Of a stretch of 45,394 bases of DNA, positions 24,403-33,614 are shown piece by piece. The stretch is taken from positions 1-45,394 of the forward strand of contig JADKGZ010000025.1 of assembly GCA_016722025.1 (NCBI GenBank). Reading direction: 5' to 3'. This stretch comes from Acidimicrobiaceae bacterium (GTDB lineage: Bacteria; Actinomycetota; Acidimicrobiia; Acidimicrobiales; Ilumatobacteraceae). Numbering within the stretch: the stretch's first letter is position 1; each line of letters opens with the position of its first letter. The notes below the pieces were generated by a model that saw nothing but the letters and a program-made list of their open reading frames with translations, was not told the origin of the DNA and did no database searches. The position numbers and the translations under genes were made by a program.

Positions 24403-25277
24403 TGGCGCGGCGGCGCCCGGCCAACACTCACGGGCTCGCAGTGGTCGACAAACCTGCGGGGGTCACCAGCCACGACGTGGTGGGCATGCTGCGCCGCCGG
24501 TTCGGTGAGCGCCAGGTGGGCCACGCCGGCACGCTCGACCCCGACGCCACGGGCGTGCTGCTGGTGGGCGTCGGTCGCTCCACCCGCCTGCTGCGATTCC
24601 TCACCGATCTCGGCAAGACCTACACCGGCGAAGTGGTGTTCGGCGCCAGCACGGACACGCTCGATGCCGCCGGCAAGGTGACGGCGACGTTCGACATGAG
24701 CGGTCTCACGCTCCCACAGGTGCAGGCGGCCGTCAGCGAACACCTCACCGGTCACATCATGCAGGTGCCACCGATGGTGAGCGCAGTGAAGATCGACGGT
24801 CGGCGGCTGCACGAGCTGGCGCGGCAAGGCATCGAGGTCGAGCGTCCGGCGCGCCCGGTCACCATCGGTCGCTTCGACGTGTCGGCCACCGCCGACCCGA
24901 TGGTCTACGCAATCGAGGTGCAGTGCTCGAAAGGCACCTACATCCGTACGCTTGCCGACGATCTCGGCCGCCTCTGCGGCGGCGGCGCGCACTTGCGCAA
25001 CCTGCGCCGAACAGCGGTGGGCAGCTTCACCGTTGCGGAGTCCGCCCCGCCCGATGCGGTGCAGCTGCTCACCTTGCCGCAAGCGATGCGCGACTACCCG
25101 CAGGTTGCCGTCGACGCAGAGCTGGCGGGGCTGGTCGGCAATGGGCGTGTGCTCGACCGAGCGCAGGCCGGGTTCCAGGGCGACGGCCCGTGGGCGGTGC
25201 TCGGCCCCGATGGCGAGCTGCTGGCGATGTACGAAGCCCACGGCGACAGCGCGAAGCCGGCAGTGGTGATCGCCTAG
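24402..25277 (+). CDS. truB: tRNA pseudouridine(55) synthase
   Basis: 291 residues. The catalytic motif is VGHAGTLDPDATGVLLVGVG, in which the first Asp is the nucleophile, preceded by LAVVDKPAGVTSHDVV. KTYTGEVVFGASTDTLDAAG and CSKGTYIRTLADDLG complete the TruB core, and the C-terminal LxxLPQAMRDYP...AVLGPDGELLAMYE resembles the actinobacterial PUA-like tail. It modifies U55 in the T-loop of tRNAs. The ATG at 24402 shares its A with the rbfA TGA; GTG 24399 is an alternative. Confidence 0.94.
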   Translation: MARRRPANTHGLAVVDKPAGVTSHDVVGMLRRRFGERQVGHAGTLDPDATGVLLVGVGRSTRLLRFLTDLGKTYTGEVVFGASTDTLDAAGKVTATFDMSGLTLPQVQAAVSEHLTGHIMQVPPMVSAVKIDGRRLHELARQGIEVERPARPVTIGRFDVSATADPMVYAIEVQCSKGTYIRTLADDLGRLCGGGAHLRNLRRTAVGSFTVAESAPPDAVQLLTLPQAMRDYPQVAVDAELAGLVGNGRVLDRAQAGFQGDGPWAVLGPDGELLAMYEAHGDSAKPAVVIA

Positions 25278-25286
25278 GGTGCGACG

Positions 25287-25811
25287 ATGAGTCGTGCAAC
25301 GGTCGGAGCCCTGGTGTTGATGATGGCGGTGCTCGGTGCGTGCAGCGACAGTGATTCATCGAAGGCGGGCTCGGTGGCGTCAGCGGTGGCCGACGCTCCG
25401 GCATCGGATACCACGGGGGGCGCATCATCAGCCGCCGGCTCGTTCGACTGCGATGCGATCAAGGACACCATGGGCGGCTTCATGGTCAACACCCAACTGG
25501 TGGTGCAGCTGGGCAGCCAGGCCGATGTGGCGCAGTGGCCGACCGACATCGGCACCATGCCCGAGTTCGCAACGCAGCTCGAAGCGTTGAGGGTGCTGCA
25601 GCAGTACGACGATGGCGTTGCCGACACGTTGACCTTCTTCGAGGGTGCCAACGACATCGCCCAGCGTGGCTACGCCGGCGATGCCGCCGCGGCCGGCGAG
25701 CTGGCCGCGTACATCGGTCCCGATCTGGCGGTCGTGCTCCAAGCAGATCCCCCTCGGGATGGCTCTGGATGCAGCGGGATGCTGAGCGCGACGCCGGTGT
25801 GCGCGCAGTAG
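25287..25811 (+). CDS. Hypothetical lipoprotein
   Basis: 174 residues. A lipoprotein signal MSRATVGALVLMMAVLGAC is followed by a Ser/Asp/Ala linker. A compact helical domain (FDCDAIKDTMGGFMVNTQLVVQLGSQADVAQWPTDIGTMPEF...) has two Cys pairs candidates (about 52 and two at the end, SGCSGM and TPVCAQ). I do not recognise the family. It is placed nine bases after truB and before ribF, so it is co-transcribed with tRNA and riboflavin genes without an evident functional link. Confidence 0.72.
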   Translation: MSRATVGALVLMMAVLGACSDSDSSKAGSVASAVADAPASDTTGGASSAAGSFDCDAIKDTMGGFMVNTQLVVQLGSQADVAQWPTDIGTMPEFATQLEALRVLQQYDDGVADTLTFFEGANDIAQRGYAGDAAAAGELAAYIGPDLAVVLQADPPRDGSGCSGMLSATPVCAQ

Positions 25812-25848
25812 CGCTCGCCAGCCGGTGCCCCCGCTAGCGTTGCTGCCC

Positions 25849-26791
25849 GTGCGAGTCGTCACCGATCTCTCCGTTTCGCCGTGGCCGGGTGAGCGCGCCG
25901 TCATCACCGTGGGTGCGTACGACGGTGTGCACCGAGGCCACCAGGCAGTGATCGCCGAGGTCCGGCGCATCGCCGACGCCTCGGGGGCGCGCAGCGCCGT
26001 CGTCACGTTCGACCGTCACCCTGCATCGGTGGTGCGCCCCGAGTCGGCGCCGAAGCTGCTCACCGACCTCGACCAGAAGCTGGAGCTGCTGGCGGCCACC
26101 GGTGTCGACGCGACGGTGGTGGTGCGGTTCGACGAGGCGCAGTCGCGGGAAGAGCCGATGAGCTTCGCCCAGCGCGTGCTCGTCGACTGCCTCGGTACAT
26201 CGGTGGTGGTGGTCGGGGAGGACTTCCACTTCGGTCACGGTCGCGAAGGCAACGTCGCCACTGCGCGAGCTGGGCGCCGTTCGCGACTTCGAGGTGCTGC
26301 CGCTGTCGTTGGTCGGTCGCTCCGACGGGCCCGACGAACCGATCAGCTCCACCGCCATTCGGCGGGCAATGGCCGGCGGGCAGGTCGAGTTGGCGGCGAC
26401 GCTGCTGGGGCACCCCTTCGAGGCCCGGGGCGTGGTGGTGCAGGGCGACCAGCGCGGGCGCCTGCTCGGCTTCCCCACCGCCAACGTGGAAGTTCCCATC
26501 GCGGTCTGCGTGCCCGCCGACGGTGTGTATGCCGGGTGGTACCACCGGCCCGACGGCAGCCGGCACGCGTGTGCCATCAACCTCGGTCGGCGGCCCACCT
26601 TCTACGAGCACGCCGAGCACTCGTTGCTCGAGGCGCACCTGCTCGACTTCAACGGCGATCTGTACACCGAAGCGGCGCGGGTCGAGTTCACCAACTTCTT
26701 GCGCAGCGAGCGCAAGTTCGATGGCATCGATGCGCTCATCAGCCAGTTGAAGAACGACGTCGATCACGCGCGCGTCGTGCTCTCCGCCTGA
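25849..26791 (+). CDS. ribF: Bifunctional riboflavin kinase / FAD synthetase (frameshifted)
   Basis: The FAD-synthetase half shows VITVGAYDGVHRGHQAVIAEV, VVTFDRHPASVVRPESAPKLLT and VVVGEDFHFGHGREGNV. The frame then changes at about 26260 and continues with LPLSLVGRSDGPDEPISSTAIRRAMAGGQVELAATLLGHPFEARGVVVQGDQRGRLLGFPTANVE (riboflavin-kinase domain, GxxxGRxLGFPTAN), YAGWYH, and INLGRRPTFYE. Restoring one base gives VATLRELGAVRDFEV across the break, a normal ribF of about 314 residues. I use GTG 25849 as the start (MRVVTDL). The gene product makes FMN and FAD and should be essential, so the break is likely a sequence error. Confidence 0.9.
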
Positions 26792-26847
26792 CGGGCTCGG
26801 CCGCGCCACCCTCGCTGGCCGAACTCCGGGCGCGTGAACCCGAGCGA

Positions 26848-28036
26848 CTATCCGGCGGCCGGCCAGATGACGGTGCCGGTGTCGTCGTACACGCCTTCCA
26901 GCAGCGACGCATCGATCATCGTGTCGATCACCGGTGGCACCCCGTCGAACAGCCCGATCTCGGCGTAGGTGGTGACCTCGCGAGTGAGTTGATCGATGAG
27001 CGGCAGACCCAGGGGAGCGCTGGCGGTCACGGTGTCCTCGACCAGCTTCGACTCGACACCCCAGCGAGCGATCTCGCCTTCGGGGGAGAGGAACAACGCA
27101 TTGCCGCCGGCGTTGATGGCGTCGACCGACACTTGCGCAGCGGCTGCTGGATCGTCGATGGCGTCACGGAGGCCGCGCATCGTGGCTCGCATGAAGTCCT
27201 GCGCCGCGGTGGGGTGCTCCTCCAGGAACGTGAGGTTGGTGTACAGCACGCCGAAGCTGCCGGGGATGTCGTAGTCGCTCGGGTCGTACAGCTTGAAGGG
27301 CACCCCCGCCGCTTCGAGCTGCTCGGGCTCGTTGCTCTTGAACCCGGGGAAGCCGACGATGTCGGGCACTTCGATGTGCACGAGTGGGTCGTAGCCGTCG
27401 AGGTTCACCGTTTCGTAGTCGACGCCCTCGACCATTCCCTGCTTGGCCAGCATCGCCTTCACCGACGGGGTGATGGCACCCTTCACCCCGATCTTCGCGC
27501 CGGCCACATCGATCAGCGTGGGCACCGCGCCGTCCTTGGTGATGAGGGCATCGATGCCGGTACGGCCCTCGACCGCCAAGGCCACGTACCCTGCGTCGTT
27601 GGCGCCGGCGAAGTCGACCATCTCGCTGAACGAGCCGCCCGACGAGAACTGCGCGTCGTTGGCGGCGATGAGCGGGTAGTTCTCGGTGGAGAAGCTGGGC
27701 TTGATCTCCACATCGAGGCACAGCTCGTCGTAGTAGCCCCTTCGAGTCGGCCACCAGCACGTCGACGATGGATGCAGCTGCCGCGAAGTCGTAGCTGGAG
27801 AGGTAGGTGATGGTGCCGGCTGCCTCGTTGGCCGCGCAGCGGTCGGCCGGAAAGGGCTCGTCGGCAGACACGTCGAGGCTGGGGGGCACCGAGTCGCCGG
27901 GCACGGAGTCGGTGCCGACGTTGGCGATGGTGGACGACACCGGGCTTCCGATGGTGGCGTCGTCGCCGCTGCAGGCAGCCATGCTGGTGACGGCGAGGGC
28001 GACGATGGTGAGGCCAACGGCCCGGCGGCGAAGCAT
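26848..28036 (-). CDS. NMT1/THI5-like ABC transporter substrate-binding lipoprotein (frameshifted)
   Basis: ATG 28036 opens MLRRRAVGLTIVALAVTSMAACSGDD, a lipoprotein signal. The mature part includes ITYLSSYDFAAAASIVDVLVADSKG and, in the next frame, YYDELCLDVEIKPSFSTENYPLIAANDAQFSSGGSFSEMV, the pattern of NMT1/THI5/SsuA-type binding proteins for pyrimidine, sulfonate or nitrate-like ligands. The break is at the C-run 27737-27740, where deleting one base restores DSKG-YYDEL. Repaired length is about 395 residues. It belongs with the permease and ATPase upstream on the same strand. The ligand is not evident. Confidence 0.85.
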
Positions 28037-28090
28037 GAAAAGGGAGCCTACCAATGGGTTCCGGAACGGCACTCGTGTAATGGCGCGCGG

Positions 28091-28903
28091 CTACGGAGCG
28101 AGCGTGTCGAACAACGCCAATACGTTGGCCGTACCGACGCCCACTCGGTGCCCCGTGCGGGAGATGAAGCCCAGCTGCACGCCGGTGGTTGGATCGTCGG
28201 CAGCGAAGAACTGCTCGTGGCCGTCGCCGTCGACGGCGACATCGGTGAGCAGCGGTGCGCCGGCCTCGCTGAGGCACGCCCGGGCGTAGCCGGCGTTGAG
28301 CACCTCGATCGAGACGTGCTGCACGCCCGGCCCGCGTGCGGCCAGGTAGCGGGCCACGGCAGGTGACGCCTGCGGGCCGACCAGCAGGAACGTGACCCCG
28401 CCGGCCGCCAGCGCCGCGACGCCCGGCCGTGGGTCGGCGAGCGTGAGCTCGTGGAACCCGAAGCGATCGGTCATCGACCGGGTCGCGGCGACCAGGTCGG
28501 GCACCGCCACCACCACGTGGTCGACCCGCGACGCCACCGTGTCGAGCCCGGAGCGTTCGCCCGGTGCTGCTTGCTTGTCGGGCGCCGGGTCGGGGCGGTG
28601 GCCGGCGACCTCGATGCGATGCGTCTCGGTGAGCAACACACGGAACAGCTGCTCGGCGAAGTCGGCATCGACGCCGGCCTCGATGGCCTGCTGCCGTCGG
28701 GACGTGACGACATCGCGCACTCGTGCCGGCTGGATGACCGGCGTCGCCGAGCCTTCCTTCACCGCTGCCACCTCGCGACAGATGGCCAGGCGCTCGGCGA
28801 CGATGGCGATGAGCGCAGCGTCGAGCTGGTCGATTCGCGTACGCAGCCCAGCCAAGTCGGGTGACGTCGGGGGTGCGGTGTCCGGGGAGGTCTCAGCGGC
28901 CAT
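28091..28903 (-). CDS. Chorismate mutase (AroQ)-VOC/HPPD-like fusion protein
   Basis: 270 residues from ATG 28903 (GTG 28912 is possible). Residues 15-95 are an AroQ-type chorismate mutase helical domain: LRTRIDQLDAALIAIVAERLAICREVAAVKEG, then QPARVRDVVTSRR. The usual terminal Gln is replaced in ETHRIE. Residues 120-270 are a vicinal-oxygen-chelate domain like half of 4-hydroxyphenylpyruvate dioxygenase: SRVDHVVVAVPDLVAATRSM (first His), GPGVQHVSIEVLN (second His), then VQLGFISR where Gly stands at the expected metal Glu. It lies between the permease and binding-protein genes of an ABC importer, and its start is only 18 bases after the permease stop. Function unknown; a role in chorismate-derived aromatic metabolism is inferred. 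Confidence 0.8.
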   Translation of the reverse strand: MAAETSPDTAPPTSPDLAGLRTRIDQLDAALIAIVAERLAICREVAAVKEGSATPVIQPARVRDVVTSRRQQAIEAGVDADFAEQLFRVLLTETHRIEVAGHRPDPAPDKQAAPGERSGLDTVASRVDHVVVAVPDLVAATRSMTDRFGFHELTLADPRPGVAALAAGGVTFLLVGPQASPAVARYLAARGPGVQHVSIEVLNAGYARACLSEAGAPLLTDVAVDGDGHEQFFAADDPTTGVQLGFISRTGHRVGVGTANVLALFDTLAP

Positions 28904-28921
28904 TGGTTGCACCGTATCGGT

Positions 28922-29686
28922 TCAGGTCGACCGGGCTCGTTGCGAGACGTGCCAGCCCATCACCAGTCGTTGCAGCAGCGACAGCAGCAGGAGGGCGATG
29001 GTGCCGAGGATTGCCATGGCGAAGATTGCGCCCCACAGGCCGTCGCCCTCGTTGAGCGCTGCCATGCGCTTGCCAATTGCGCCCAGACCCTGGTTGGCGA
29101 AGTTGCCGCCCTCCACGAGGTAGCTGGCGATCAGCGCGAGCCCGACGTTGTAGCGCGCGGTGGTGAAGAGCGACGGGATGGCGGATGGCAGTCGCAATCG
29201 CCACAGAACTTCCCACCGGGAGGCGTCGACCGACGCCAGCAGTTCGCGTGCCGCCGGGTCGGCGCCGCGCATGCCATCGACGGTGGCGAAGGCAAAGGCG
29301 GGCATGGAGACCAACGCGACGATGAACACTGCCGGCCGCGTGCCGGAGCCCAGCCACAACACCACCGACGCGATGTAGGCGACGAACGGAGTGACCTGAA
29401 GCAGTGTGAGCACCGGCTGGGCCGCCTGCTCGGCGAACGTGGAGGCGGCCATCGCCGAGCCGATGATGAGCGCCACCAGGAGACCGATGGCCGAGCCGAT
29501 GAGCGCGTGCTGCGCCGTCACCCAGGCAGCGCTGGCATAGTCGCCGAAGTGGTCGGCCAGGTAGGCAACGATGCGAGAGGGCGCGCGCAGCACGAACGGC
29601 CGCACATCGCCGAGTCGTACCACGGCTTCCCACATGGCAAGGAAGGCGACGATGCCGACGAGCGGCGCCACCAAGCGGCGGCTCAT
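28922..29686 (-). CDS. ABC transporter permease (SsuC/ThiX type)
   Basis: 254 residues with six predicted membrane helices, first LVAPLVGIVAFLAMWEAVV. The EAA loop for ATPase docking is ARELLASVDASRWEVLWRLRLPSAIPSLFTT. The family is the single-permease type used by taurine, nitrate and aminopyrimidine importers. Its ATG overlaps the ATPase stop (ATGA), and the chorismate mutase/VOC gene follows closely, so all four genes look like one operon. Confidence 0.88.
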   Translation of the reverse strand: MSRRLVAPLVGIVAFLAMWEAVVRLGDVRPFVLRAPSRIVAYLADHFGDYASAAWVTAQHALIGSAIGLLVALIIGSAMAASTFAEQAAQPVLTLLQVTPFVAYIASVVLWLGSGTRPAVFIVALVSMPAFAFATVDGMRGADPAARELLASVDASRWEVLWRLRLPSAIPSLFTTARYNVGLALIASYLVEGGNFANQGLGAIGKRMAALNEGDGLWGAIFAMAILGTIALLLLSLLQRLVMGWHVSQRARST

Positions 29687-30440
29687 GACCGCATTCCTTG
29701 GTGCAGCGCATGCCGGACGGCCGCGCAGAGCTCGACGAAGCGCGGATCGTCCTCCACGTCGGCCCCACGTGGGCGCGGCAGGTCGATGCCAACATCGGCG
29801 ACCACCAGTGCTCGGTCGCGGGCTGCTGACCAGCGCGATCGCTCAGCGCCACTGCCTCGGCGATGCTGTGCGTCACGAACAGCACCGTCACCCCACGGCC
29901 TTCGACGAGGCGGTTGAGAATGGTGCGCATCTCAGAGCGGGTGATCTCGTCGAGCGCGGCGAATGGCTCGTCCATCACCAGGAGTGGAGCGCCGAGCGTG
30001 AGCGCGCGCACGAGCGCAACCCGCTGCTGCATGCCGCCGGAGAGCTCGTGCGGATACGCATCGAGGAAGTCGCCGAGACCGACCTCGTGGAGCAATGCAG
30101 TGGGCTCGGTCGCTTCGGGCGGGTTCGCACCGCGATTGACGTCGAGCAGCAGGCGAGCATTCTCGTACACCGTGCGCCACGGCAGAAGGCCGGGCTGCTG
30201 GGGCACCATCGCCACCCGCTTGTGTGAGCGAGCGGCACGAGGGCTGCCGCCATCCACGGCGACCTCGCCGGCAGTGGCCGGTTCCAGTCCGGCGATCACG
30301 CGGACCAGCGTGGTCTTGCCACAGCCTGACGGCCCGATGACGCTCACGAACGACCCGCTCTCGATGGCGAGTGACAACGGATCGAGGATCGCAAGATCAC
30401 CGAAGGTCTTGGTGAGGTCGCGCAGCACGATCCGGCTCAT
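29683..30440 (-). CDS. ABC transporter ATP-binding protein (frameshifted near 3' end)
   Basis: MSRIVLRDLTKTFGDLAILDPLSLAIESG, then Walker A (GPSGCGKTTLVRVIAGLEP), Q-loop VPQQPGLLPWRTV, signature LSGGMQQRVALVRAL, Walker B LLVMDEPFAALDEITR and the H-loop VTHSIAEAVALSDR. After DR the frame is lost; LVSSPRPS lies in a second frame and VVADVGIDLPRPRGADVEDDPRFVELCAAVRHALHQGMRS in a third, the normal ending. Two indels at about 29838-29875 account for this. The total is about 252 residues. It energises the permease of the same operon. Confidence 0.87.
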
Positions 30441-30506
30441 CGGCGCCGAGTGTACGGAGTCTCGACCGCAAGCCGACCCGCCGGTGTCGGTCGGCGCCCG
30501 GCCCGC

Positions 30507-30512
30507 TATCAT
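30507..30512 (+). promoter_or_regulatory. Candidate -10 of rpsO
   Basis: TATCAT in the 157-base divergent gap between the ABC ATPase and rpsO, about 86 bases before the rpsO ATG. No convincing -35 is visible. Confidence 0.35.
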
Positions 30513-30597
30513 TGGGGCGTCCATCGGGGCTCACACCTCCGCTGCGATGCCAGTGGCACCACCCGCCACGGCGACCTCCTCCATGGAAGGCAGATCA

Positions 30598-30852
30598 ATG
30601 GCAGACCAAGAGATCATCGACAAGCACAAGCTCCACGACGGCGACACCGGCTCGCCCGAGGTGCAGATTGCGTTGCTCACCGGGCGCATCAACCACCTCA
30701 CCGGTCACTTCAAGACCCACAAGAAGGACCACCACAGTCGTCGCGGTCTGCTGAAGCTGGTCGGCCAGCGTCGTCGCATGCTCGACTACGTGAAGGGCAT
30801 CGACGTCGAGCGCTACCGCGCCATCGTCGCTGCCAACGGCTTGCGCCGCTAG
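30598..30852 (+). CDS. rpsO: 30S ribosomal protein uS15
   Basis: 84 residues, MADQEIIDKHKLHDGDTGSPEVQIALLTGRINHLTGHFKTHKKDHHSRRGLLKLVGQRRRMLDYVKGIDVERYRAIVAANGLRR in overlapping recognisable blocks: TGSPEVQIALLT and HHSRRGLL are the diagnostic rRNA-binding stretches. Full-length S15 is 84-89 residues, so the gene is complete. It is followed by pnp, the usual conserved pairing. ATG 30598 has an aaggcag site. Confidence 0.97.
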   Translation: MADQEIIDKHKLHDGDTGSPEVQIALLTGRINHLTGHFKTHKKDHHSRRGLLKLVGQRRRMLDYVKGIDVERYRAIVAANGLRR

Positions 30853-31082
30853 CCCGGCGCTGCCCCCCGGCAGAGGTCATCCGCCGGTTATCCCCAGGGT
30901 GCTGCTAGCCTGGGTGAGACATATACACCGAGCGGAACACTTGGATCGGTTGTCAGTCGTGAGTGCCGAAGCTCCCATCGGGTCCAGCCCGGGGTTTGCA
31001 GCGTCGACATTCCCGACTGGGAACCGGCCTCCGCTCCAAATGCCCACGCGACTATTGCGCGTGAGGTCGAAAGGAGCTCGCC
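30853..31082 (+). other. rpsO-pnp leader region with hairpins
   Basis: This 230-base stretch has no gene. It contains an extended -10-like TGCTAGCCT (30903-30911), a TTCCC/GGGAA hairpin (31010-31023) and a cacgcg/cgcgtg hairpin with a 7-nt loop (31045-31063) just before the pnp ribosome site aaggag (31071-31076). The second hairpin is close enough to influence pnp translation. PNPase autoregulation via its leader is known in E. coli; whether it occurs here is inference. Confidence 0.45.
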
Positions 31083-33587
31083 ATGGCTGACGCCATCCGA
31101 GTATCAGGTGCCGTTTCCGGTACCGACAAGTCCCTGTCGTTCGAGACGGGCAAGCTTGCTCAGCAGAGCATGGGCGCCGTCCTCGCAACGATGGGTGGCA
31201 CCACTGTGTTGGCCACGGCCAACGCCGCGAAAGACGTGAAGCCGGGCATGGACTTCTTCCCGCTCACGATCGACGTGGAAGAGCGTGCCTACGCCGCCGG
31301 CAAGATCCCGGGTTCGTTCTTCCGTCGTGAAGGCCGCCCCACCGAGGACGCAATCCTCACCTGCCGGCTCACCGACCGCCCGTTGCGCCCCGCCTTCCCC
31401 GATGGCTTCCGCAACGAGACCCAGGTCGTGCTCACCATCCTCGGCGCCGACATGGCCAACCCGCACGACGTGCTGGCCATCAATGCCGCCTCCGCCTCGC
31501 TGATGATCAGTGGCATCCCGTTCGACGGCCCCATCGGCGCCGTCCGGGTCGCTCACACTCAGGCCGGCGAGTGGATTCCGCACCCCACCTACGAAGAGGG
31601 TGCGGCAAGCACCTTCGAACTGGTCGTGGCCGGCCGCGTGCTCGACAACGGCGACGTTGCCATCATGATGGTCGAGGCCGGTGGCACCACCGACAGCTTC
31701 AAGTACTACGCCGATGGCGCCCCGAAGGTCGACGAGTCGGCGCTCGCTCGTGGCCTCGACGCCAGCAAGACCTGGATCAAGGAGAGCATTGCGCTGCAGC
31801 GCCAGCTCGTCGCCAGCGTCGTTGCCACCAAGGGCCCGATCGTCCCGATGGCCTACTCGGTCACCGCTGACTACACGCCGGAAGTCTTCGCCGCTGTCGA
31901 GCGCATCTGCACAGAAGCTCTCAAGCCTGCTGTCGCAATCGCCGGCAAGGCAGAGCGCAACGCCGCCACCGACGCCGCCGCAGCCGACGCTCTCGCCCAG
32001 CTGTGTGGCGAAGGCGCCGAGTTCGCCGGCCAGGAGAAGGCGGTCAAGGAAGCCGTCCGCAGCCTCACCAAGAAGCTGGTGCGCAAGCGCATCGTCGACG
32101 AAGGCCTGCGCATCGACGGCCGTGGCCCTCGCGACCTGCGCCCGCTCAGCAGTGAAGTGGGCGTGCTGCCCACCGCCCACGGCACCGGCCTGTTCCAGCG
32201 TGGCGAGACCCAGGTGATGAACGTGCTCACCATGGCGATGCCGCGCATGAACCAGCTGCTCGACACGCTGGGCCCGGAGACGCACAAGTACTTCCTGTTC
32301 CACTACAACATGGCCCCGTGGGCCAACGGTGAAACCGGCCGCGTGGGTTCGCCCAAGCGCCGCGAGATCGGTCACGGCGCGCTCGCCGCTCGTGCGTTGC
32401 TGCCAGTGCTGCCCGGCCTCGACGAGTTCAGCTACACGCTGCGCCTGGTTGCCGAAGTGCTGGCCTCCAACGGTTCCACCAGCATGGCCTCGGTCTGCTC
32501 GGGCTCGTTGGCCCTGATGGATGCCGGTGTGCCGATCAAGGCGCCCGTCGCCGGCATCGCCATGGGCCTGGTCTATGCCGAGGGCAAGTACACCACCCTC
32601 ACCGACATCCTCGGCGCCGAGGATGCGTTCGGCGACATGGACTTCAAGGTTGCCGGCACCGCCGACGCCATCACTGCTCTGCAGCTCGACACGAAGATCG
32701 AAGGCATTCCCGCCGACGTCCTCACCGCTGCGCTCGAGCAGGCGAAGGAGGCCCGCCTGGCCATCCTCGACAACATGAACGCCTGCCTCTCGGCACCCCG
32801 TGCCGAGGTCGCTGCGACGGCACCGAAGATCACCACCATCTTCATCCCGATGGACAAGATCGGTGAGGTCATCGGGCCCAAGGGCAAGGTCATCAACACC
32901 ATCCAGCAAGAGACCGGCGCCGACATCGCCGTCGACGACGACGGTGCCCAGGGCATCGTCACCATCGGCGCAGTCGAGGCGTGGCGCATGGAAGAGGCCA
33001 AGGCTCGCATCCAGGCCATCGTGTCGCCGCCGATGGCCGAAGTGGGCGCCAGCTACCAGGGCCGGGTGGTGAACCTCACCAAGTTCGGTGCGTTCATCAA
33101 CATCCTTCCCGGCCGCGACGGCTTGGTGCACATCAGCAAGCTCGGCAAGGGCAAGCGCATCAACAACGTCGAAGACGTGCTCACGCTCGGTCAGGAGATC
33201 GAGGTCATCGTGGAAGACGTCGACGAGAAGGGCAAGGTCAGCCTCACCCCCGGTGAGTCGTGGAACCCGGTCATCCCGGAGGGCGCTGCCTCGTCAGGCG
33301 GCGGCGACCGCGACCGTGGCGACCGCGACCGTGGCGACCGCGACCGTGGTGACCGCGACCGCGGCGATCGCGATCGTGGCCCGCGCCGCGAGCGTTCGTC
33401 GGTGCCGGCAGCGGCGCCCGCAGCAGCCACCACCGACGGTGTGGCAGTCTCCTTCGACGATGCGTTCGACGCAGAGCTGGCCGGCGACCTCGGCGACCTC
33501 GGCCCCGGCGGCGAAGCGGGCGGCAACGCCGGCGGCGGCGACCGCGGTGACCGCGGTGGCGATCGCGGCCGCCGTCGCCATCGCTGA
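31083..33587 (+). CDS. pnp: Polyribonucleotide nucleotidyltransferase (PNPase)
   Basis: 834 residues. Two RNase PH domains are separated by the helical linker; FFPLTIDVEERAYAAGKIPGSFFRREGRPTEDAILTCRLTDRPLRP belongs to the first, and the second holds the catalytic GSLALMDAGVPI and DILGAEDAFGDMDFKVAGT. The KH domain is IFIPMDKIGEVIGPKGKVINTIQQETGA and the S1 domain is YQGRVVNLTKFGAFINILPGRDGLVHISKLG. It degrades RNA 3' to 5' by phosphorolysis. The C-terminus carries a tandem GDRDR repeat followed by an acidic/Gly tail, longer than the E. coli enzyme (711). Confidence 0.96.
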   Translation: MADAIRVSGAVSGTDKSLSFETGKLAQQSMGAVLATMGGTTVLATANAAKDVKPGMDFFPLTIDVEERAYAAGKIPGSFFRREGRPTEDAILTCRLTDRPLRPAFPDGFRNETQVVLTILGADMANPHDVLAINAASASLMISGIPFDGPIGAVRVAHTQAGEWIPHPTYEEGAASTFELVVAGRVLDNGDVAIMMVEAGGTTDSFKYYADGAPKVDESALARGLDASKTWIKESIALQRQLVASVVATKGPIVPMAYSVTADYTPEVFAAVERICTEALKPAVAIAGKAERNAATDAAAADALAQLCGEGAEFAGQEKAVKEAVRSLTKKLVRKRIVDEGLRIDGRGPRDLRPLSSEVGVLPTAHGTGLFQRGETQVMNVLTMAMPRMNQLLDTLGPETHKYFLFHYNMAPWANGETGRVGSPKRREIGHGALAARALLPVLPGLDEFSYTLRLVAEVLASNGSTSMASVCSGSLALMDAGVPIKAPVAGIAMGLVYAEGKYTTLTDILGAEDAFGDMDFKVAGTADAITALQLDTKIEGIPADVLTAALEQAKEARLAILDNMNACLSAPRAEVAATAPKITTIFIPMDKIGEVIGPKGKVINTIQQETGADIAVDDDGAQGIVTIGAVEAWRMEEAKARIQAIVSPPMAEVGASYQGRVVNLTKFGAFINILPGRDGLVHISKLGKGKRINNVEDVLTLGQEIEVIVEDVDEKGKVSLTPGESWNPVIPEGAASSGGGDRDRGDRDRGDRDRGDRDRGDRDRGPRRERSSVPAAAPAAATTDGVAVSFDDAFDAELAGDLGDLGPGGEAGGNAGGGDRGDRGGDRGRRRHR
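33303..33377 (+). repeat. Five 15-bp repeats encoding GDRDR in the PNPase tail
   Basis: Units such as ggcgaccgcgaccgt repeat five times in frame from 33303, the last copy with t-for-c changes. They encode consecutive Gly-Asp-Arg-Asp-Arg blocks after the S1 domain and end in RGPRRER. Confidence 0.85.
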
Positions 33588-33614
33588 TCAATCACGGCGT
33601 CGATCGATCAGCCG

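Noticed and set aside
31104..33131. 675-residue minus-strand frame opposite pnp
   Set aside because: Antisense shadow of the conserved PNPase gene; sequence is dominated by His/Val/Asp/Gly and matches no family I know.
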